Shown: positions 60,047-64,000 of the stretch, in pieces | How positions within the stretch are numbered: position 1 is the stretch's first letter | Layout: every line of letters starts with the position of its first letter | Source of the DNA: Methylococcus geothermalis | GTDB lineage: Bacteria; Pseudomonadota; Gammaproteobacteria; Methylococcales; Methylococcaceae | DNA: 64,000 bases | Assembly: GCF_012769535.1 (NCBI RefSeq) | Contig: NZ_CP046565.1 | Span: 2,122,501 to 2,186,500 of the forward strand | Direction of reading: 5' to 3' | Notes under the pieces: generated by a model | Databases searched by the model: none | Told to the model about the DNA's origin: nothing | Seen by the model: only the letters and a program-made list of their open reading frames with translations | Made by a program: the position numbers and the translations under genes

Positions 60047-60069
60047 GGGGCTGTTACCAGGCTAATTTC

Positions 60070-60678
60070 TTACTTGCGGGGTGGGGCATTGTGGCATGGC
60101 AAGACCGCAGAATCAACGCGAGGCAGAGGCGGTTCGCGGTCCCGGCGCCAGATCGGTTCGTGATGGCCTCCCATGCGGGCCAGCATCCGGGCCACCACGA
60201 ACAGGAAGTCCGATAGCCGGTTCAGATAGGCCAGCGATGCCGGGTTGACGGACTCGGCGCGAGCCAGCGCCACCAGCCGCCGTTCCGCCCGGCGGCAGAC
60301 CGTCCGTGCGACATGGCAATAGGCTGCCGGCAGACTCCCGCCGGGCAGCACGAAGTCCTTCAGCGGCGGCAGCTGCCCGTTGAAATGGTTCAGCCAGGCT
60401 TCCAGCCATTCGGTCTGCCGGGCCTGCATCAGGGTTTGACCGGGCAGGCTCAATTCGCCGCCCAGATCGAACAGGGTTTGCTGGACCTCGGCCAGACAGG
60501 TGCGCAGTTCCTCCGAAGTCGCTTGGGTCAGCACGACACCGAGCGTGCTGTTCAACTCGTCGACCGCACCGCAGGCTTCGATGCGCAGGCTGTCCTTGTC
60601 GGTGCGGCCGCCATCGCCAAGTCCGGTGGTGCCGTCGTCGCCGGTTCGGGTGTAGATTCGGGTCAGGCGATTTCCCAT
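60070..60678 (-). CDS. Cob(I)alamin adenosyltransferase, PduO type
   Basis: A 202-residue enzyme that makes adenosylcobalamin from cob(I)alamin and ATP. The ATG at 60678 begins MGNRLTRIYTRTGDDGTTGL (cut), the ATP-binding N terminus of PduO-type enzymes. FVLPGGSLPAAYCHVARTVC (cut), RRAERRLVAL and LNRLSDFLFVVARML complete the family. The start overlaps the stop of rraA by one base (TGATG). The C-terminal tail (PLPRVDSAVLPCHNAPPRK) is variable. Confidence 0.95.
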   Translation of the reverse strand: MGNRLTRIYTRTGDDGTTGLGDGGRTDKDSLRIEACGAVDELNSTLGVVLTQATSEELRTCLAEVQQTLFDLGGELSLPGQTLMQARQTEWLEAWLNHFNGQLPPLKDFVLPGGSLPAAYCHVARTVCRRAERRLVALARAESVNPASLAYLNRLSDFLFVVARMLARMGGHHEPIWRRDREPPLPRVDSAVLPCHNAPPRK

Positions 60679-61163
60679 CAGATCAGCTTCTCCTCGGAGA
60701 CGACGATACCGTCTTCGTCGGCATAAAGGTAATGGTCGCTGCGGAAGTTCACGCTGGCGAAAGTGATCAGGCAATCCCTGTCGCCGCCACCGCGCTTGTG
60801 GCTCTTGAGCGGGTGGGTGTGGAGTGCACGGATGCCGATGGGCAGCGTACCGAGTTCCACGGAGTCCCGTACGCAACCGTACACGATGATGCCTTGCCAG
60901 CCGTTGTCGGCGGCGAGCCGCGCGAGGTTTGCGCCCAGCAGCGCGCAGCGGTGGGAGGCGCCGCCGTCAACGACCAGCACGCGGCCGTCGACCTTTTGCT
61001 CTAGCGTTTCGCGGAGCAGGACATTGTCTTCGAACACCTTGAGGGTGGTGATCGGGCCGTGGAAGCGCGGGACTGCGCCGAAGGCGCGGAAGGCCGGTTC
61101 CGCGATTTGCAGCGGGTGGCTCGGGAAAAACCGGTCACAGAGATCGGCGGTGGTGAAATCCAT
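60678..61163 (-). CDS. rraA: RraA-family protein (regulator of RNase E activity A)
   Basis: A 161-residue trimeric protein. Motifs: TTADLCDRF at the start, FGAVPRFHGPITTLKVFEDN (cut), VLVVDGGASHRCALLGANLA (cut) and GIIVYGCVRDSVELGTLPIG (cut). In E. coli the protein inhibits RNase E. Many members are 4-hydroxy-4-methyl-2-oxoglutarate aldolases, with the same DGG and RD motifs, so the function here is not settled. It lies 31 bases after trhP. Confidence 0.92.
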   Translation of the reverse strand: MDFTTADLCDRFFPSHPLQIAEPAFRAFGAVPRFHGPITTLKVFEDNVLLRETLEQKVDGRVLVVDGGASHRCALLGANLARLAADNGWQGIIVYGCVRDSVELGTLPIGIRALHTHPLKSHKRGGGDRDCLITFASVNFRSDHYLYADEDGIVVSEEKLI

Positions 61164-61194
61164 GGTACGAACTCCAGTATCGGGCAGGTCGGTA

Positions 61195-62535
61195 TCACAG
61201 GTAACGGGCCAGCAGGGCGGTATCGCCGCAGGGTTCCGGCAGAGGGATTCGCACTTCCCAGCCGCCGCCGGGCGCCTCCTGCATGGCGTTGCCCTGGGAA
61301 TCTTCCATGCCGGACAGGACGAAATCGAGGTTGCCTTCCGGCCGGATCAGTTCCAGCCGGTCGCCCACGCCGAACTTGTTCTTGACCAGCACCTCGGCCA
61401 CCCCCGCGTCGAACCCGGCGACTTCGGCGACGAACTGCTGTCGGTGGCTTTCCGAATAACCCCGCACATAGTTCTGGTAATCCTGGGTATGGTGACGCTG
61501 GTAGAACCCGTCCGTGTAGCCGCGTTGCGCCAGGTTTTCCAGCACGCCCAAGAGGTTCCAGTCGAATTTACGGCCGCCCAGCGCGTCGTCGATGGCCCGC
61601 CGGTAGACTTGGGCGGTGCGGGCCACGTAATAATAAGACTTGGTGCGTCCCTCGATCTTCAGGCTGTCGACGCCGATGTCCACCAGCCGTTGCACGTGCT
61701 CGATCGCGCGCAGATCCTTCGAATTCATGATGTAGGTGCCGTGTTCGTCCTCCATGACCGGCATCAGTTCGCCCGGCCGGTTTTCTTCCTCGAGGAAATA
61801 GACCTCGTCGGCCAGGGGGTGGCGTTCCGCGCCGCCGCAATCGGCGAAGTGGCCGTTGAGGTCGGCAAGGTTCAAGCGCAAGGCGCCCGGGACATAATCT
61901 CCTTCCGCGTTTTCCTGCGCCGGCCCCAGTTCGTATTTCCAGCGGCAGGCGTTGGTACAGGTGCCCTGATTGGGGTCGCGGTGATTGAAATACCCGGACA
62001 GCAGGCAGCGGCCGGAGTAGGCGATGCAAAGCGCGCCGTGGACGAAGACTTCGAGTTCCATGTCCGGGCAGTGCTGGCGTATTTCGGCGATCTCGTCGAG
62101 CGAGAGCTCGCGCGAGAGGATGATTCGCGAGATGCCGACCGATTGCCAGAATTTCACTGCGGCGAAGTTCATGGTGTTGGCCTGCACCGACAGATGGACC
62201 GGCATCGCCGGCCACGCCTCGCGCACCATCAGGATCAGGCCGGGGTCGGCCATGATCAGCGCATCCGGCCCCATTTCGATCACCGGCGCCATGTCCTTGA
62301 GGAAAGTCTTGATCTTCGCGTTATGGGGCAGCACGTTGGCCGCGAGATAGAATTTCTTGCCCAGCCGATGCGCCTCGGCGATTCCCAACGCCAGGTTTTT
62401 CTCCAGGAAATCGTTGTTGCGGACCCGCAGCGAATAGCGCGGCTGGCCGGCATAGACCGCGTCGGCGCCATAGGCGAAGGCGTAACGCAGGTTTTTCAGG
62501 GTGCCGGCAGGGGAGAGCAGTTCGACAGAGCGCAT
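61195..62535 (-). CDS. trhP: tRNA 5-hydroxyuridine modification protein (U32 peptidase family)
   Basis: A 446-residue U32-family protein (formerly YegQ). VELLSPAGTLKNLRYAFAYG (cut) and AVYAGQPRYSLRVRNNDF begin the barrel. The U32 signature is ELEVFVHGALCIAYSGRCLL (cut) followed by SGYFNHRDPNQGTCTNACRW, with cysteines likely to bind an Fe-S cluster. TrhP hydroxylates U34 of certain tRNAs with prephenate. It is the first gene of the operon that runs to the xseA/ompA-like genes. The start is the ATG at 62535. Confidence 0.94.
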   Translation of the reverse strand: MRSVELLSPAGTLKNLRYAFAYGADAVYAGQPRYSLRVRNNDFLEKNLALGIAEAHRLGKKFYLAANVLPHNAKIKTFLKDMAPVIEMGPDALIMADPGLILMVREAWPAMPVHLSVQANTMNFAAVKFWQSVGISRIILSRELSLDEIAEIRQHCPDMELEVFVHGALCIAYSGRCLLSGYFNHRDPNQGTCTNACRWKYELGPAQENAEGDYVPGALRLNLADLNGHFADCGGAERHPLADEVYFLEEENRPGELMPVMEDEHGTYIMNSKDLRAIEHVQRLVDIGVDSLKIEGRTKSYYYVARTAQVYRRAIDDALGGRKFDWNLLGVLENLAQRGYTDGFYQRHHTQDYQNYVRGYSESHRQQFVAEVAGFDAGVAEVLVKNKFGVGDRLELIRPEGNLDFVLSGMEDSQGNAMQEAPGGGWEVRIPLPEPCGDTALLARYL

Positions 62536-62677
62536 GGGGGAGCGGAAACATCTTAAGGAATGGCGTAGCTTTCCGCACTATACCAGAACCCGGCAGCGGC
62601 GTTGACCGGCGCCGCTTGACTCGGCCGCCGCCAAGGCCTATTCATTGCCGCCAATAGCCACGATCACGATTCGCCGC

Positions 62678-63340
62678 ATGCGCATCCTGCTGGTTGAAGA
62701 CGACGCCATGATCGGCAAGAGCGTTCAGCTCGGGCTGAAGCGGGAAGGCTACGCGGTCGACTGGGTGCGGGACGGCTTGGCCGCGGAACGGGCGCTTGCC
62801 AACGACGTGCACGAACTTCTGATCCTCGATCTCGGCATTCCGCGCAAACCGGGCCTGGACGTGCTTAAGACGCTCCGGGCGCGTCGAAACCCCATGCCGG
62901 TGCTGATCATCACCGCGCGCGACTCGGTCGCGGATCGGGTTGCCGGGCTGGATTCGGGGGCCGATGACTATCTGGTCAAACCCTTCGATCTCGAAGAGCT
63001 CTCCGCCCGGGTCCGGGCCCTGGCGCGGCGCCGCAGCGGGCGGCCGACGCCGCTGATCGAGCACGACGGACTCACGGTGAACCCGATGACCCACGAGGTG
63101 TGGCTGAACGATGTGCCGGTCCGGCTCTCGGCGCGGGAATACGCTCTTCTCACCGCGCTGCTCGAACATCCGGACATGCCCTTGTCGCGGGGCCAGCTCG
63201 AAGAGCGGATCTACGGTTGGGGCGAGGAGGTGGAAAGCAACACGATCGAGGTCTACATTCATTCGCTCCGGCGCAAGCTCGGAACCCAACGGATCGTCAA
63301 CGTGCGCGGGGTCGGCTATCTCATGCCGAGGCAGACGTGA
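62678..63340 (+). CDS. OmpR-family response regulator (QseB/PmrA-like)
   Basis: A 220-residue DNA-binding regulator. The receiver domain starts at ATG 62678 (MRILLVEDDAMIGKSV; the longer frame to 62645 is unlikely). The acidic pair is D8-D9, the phosphorylation site is D51 in LILDLGIP and K101 lies in LVKPFDLEEL. A winged-helix output domain follows (about 126-220) with LSAREYALLTALLEHP and SNTIEVYIHSLRRKLG. The stop overlaps the GTG of a sensor kinase gene, so the two form a two-component system. Subfamily call is by similarity only. Confidence 0.94.
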   Translation: MRILLVEDDAMIGKSVQLGLKREGYAVDWVRDGLAAERALANDVHELLILDLGIPRKPGLDVLKTLRARRNPMPVLIITARDSVADRVAGLDSGADDYLVKPFDLEELSARVRALARRRSGRPTPLIEHDGLTVNPMTHEVWLNDVPVRLSAREYALLTALLEHPDMPLSRGQLEERIYGWGEEVESNTIEVYIHSLRRKLGTQRIVNVRGVGYLMPRQT

Positions 63341-64000
63341 GGTCCATCCGCCGACGGCTGATTGCAGCACTGCTCGGAACCATCGCGGTCGCTACCGGCA
63401 TCGGGGCTTACGCGACTTTTTCCGCGGCCAGGTTCGAGGTGGGTGCGCTGCTGGATTACCAGTTGCGCCAGTTCGCGCTGTCGCTGGGCGACCAGGCCTA
63501 TCCACCGCCCGTACGGCAGGACCGCGACGATCTGGACCTCGTCGTCCAGGTCTGGAGCCCGGAGGGCGTTCAACTCTATTATTCCCATCCGCACCGGACG
63601 CTGCCGGGCCTCGTCGGCACCGGCTACGCCACCGTCGAAACCCGCGAGGGCGCGTGGCGGGTGTTCGCCACGCCGCTGGGCCGGCGGGTGATCCAGGTGG
63701 CGCAGCCCATGAGCGTGCGCAACAAGCTGGCGCTGGAAGCCGCATCCCGCGTGCTGATGCCGTTCGTCGTGCTGTTGCCGGTGTTGAGCCTGGCGATCTG
63801 GGTCATCGTCGGGCGAGGCCTGGCGCCGTTGCGGCGGCTGGCGCGGGCGGTGGCGGCGCGCACGCCGCAATCCCTGGAGCCTCTCTCCGAAACCCCCATC
63901 CCCGAAGAAGCCTTGCCGCTGGTCCGCTCCTTGAACGACCTGCTCGCCCGCCTGTCGGAAGCGCTGGCAGCGCAGAGGGCGTTCATCGCCGATGCGGCGC
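63337..64000 (+). CDS. Sensor histidine kinase (partial, cut by the window end)
   Basis: The frame opens at GTG 63337 (GTGA overlap with the response regulator stop) and runs to the last base. The N terminus has RRRLIAALLGTIAVATGIGA as the first membrane helix. A periplasmic sensor of about 110 residues follows (DLDLVVQVWSPEGVQLYY), then a second helix (VLMPFVVLLPVLSLAIWVIV) and a linker that leads to AFIADAA at the window edge, where the His box should follow. The signal sensed is unknown; QseC/PmrB-like kinases have this layout. Confidence 0.9.
   Translation, partial: MRSIRRRLIAALLGTIAVATGIGAYATFSAARFEVGALLDYQLRQFALSLGDQAYPPPVRQDRDDLDLVVQVWSPEGVQLYYSHPHRTLPGLVGTGYATVETREGAWRVFATPLGRRVIQVAQPMSVRNKLALEAASRVLMPFVVLLPVLSLAIWVIVGRGLAPLRRLARAVAARTPQSLEPLSETPIPEEALPLVRSLNDLLARLSEALAAQRAFIADAA

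Overview
The window looks like chromosome of a GC-rich gammaproteobacterium. The gene families (Clp/nif accessory genes, acetoin genes, a two-partner secretion pair, a DUF2341-ExbB proton channel, cobalamin adenosyltransferase) and the codon style fit a methanotroph of the Methylococcus type. That is inference from gene content; no marker gene in the window fixes the species. About 50 protein genes are supported. No tRNA, rRNA or CRISPR array was seen.

Layout. 1-5.1 kb: a dipeptide/oligopeptide ABC transporter operon with serB inserted before the ATPase gene. 5.1-6.5 kb: a small membrane protein and a c-type cytochrome. 6.9-12.5 kb: an operon for a DUF2341/LamG-ExbB fusion, ExbD, TonB, a porin and a coiled-coil protein, with a PhoB-box-like direct repeat upstream. 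12.5-19.1 kb: an AT-rich tripartite RND efflux operon of Bacteroidota-like character, with an IS5-like transposase remnant on one side and an IS630-like remnant on the other. 19.5-19.85 kb: a highly structured non-coding stretch that resembles an IscB/IsrB-associated (HEARO/omega) RNA without its protein. 20.0-31.8 kb: a giant filamentous haemagglutinin (TpsA) and its transporter (TpsB). 31.9-34.7 kb: a PstS-like periplasmic protein and a PKD-domain protein, again with a PhoB-box-like repeat upstream. 35.1-37.4 kb: cfa, a remnant of a type I secretion adaptor, and a class A acid phosphatase.

37.8-40.2 kb is a decaying cluster of small VOC, YCII/DGPF, SRPBCC and DUF1579 genes: one has a nonsense codon and two are truncated. 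40.2-47.0 kb is one six-gene minus-strand operon: dgcN-dgcA-DUF2721-malic enzyme-acetolactate synthase-acetolactate decarboxylase. It would feed malate to acetoin and process D-glutamate. Divergent from it at 47.1-50.0 kb is a unit with a NifA-type activator site (TGT-N10-ACA) and a sigma-54 -24/-12 element. It drives an unknown 55-residue peptide, a NifP-like serine acetyltransferase, a divergent ClpX2 and a 5'-truncated draT. This links the unit to nitrogen fixation although no structural nif gene lies in the window.

50-64 kb is mostly housekeeping: a MltD-like lytic transglycosylase, DUF2231, an EamA transporter, a SnoaL-GNAT-nitrilase trio, an OmpA lipoprotein, then trhP-rraA-cob(I)alamin adenosyltransferase-ispH-rhodanese-hslR-xseA on the minus strand, and finally a two-component system cut by the window end.

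The most interesting points are the NifA/sigma-54 unit with its unknown peptide and mini-DraT, the orphan omega/HEARO-like RNA, the shared PhoB-box-like architecture upstream of two envelope loci, and the mobile-element-flanked foreign efflux operon.
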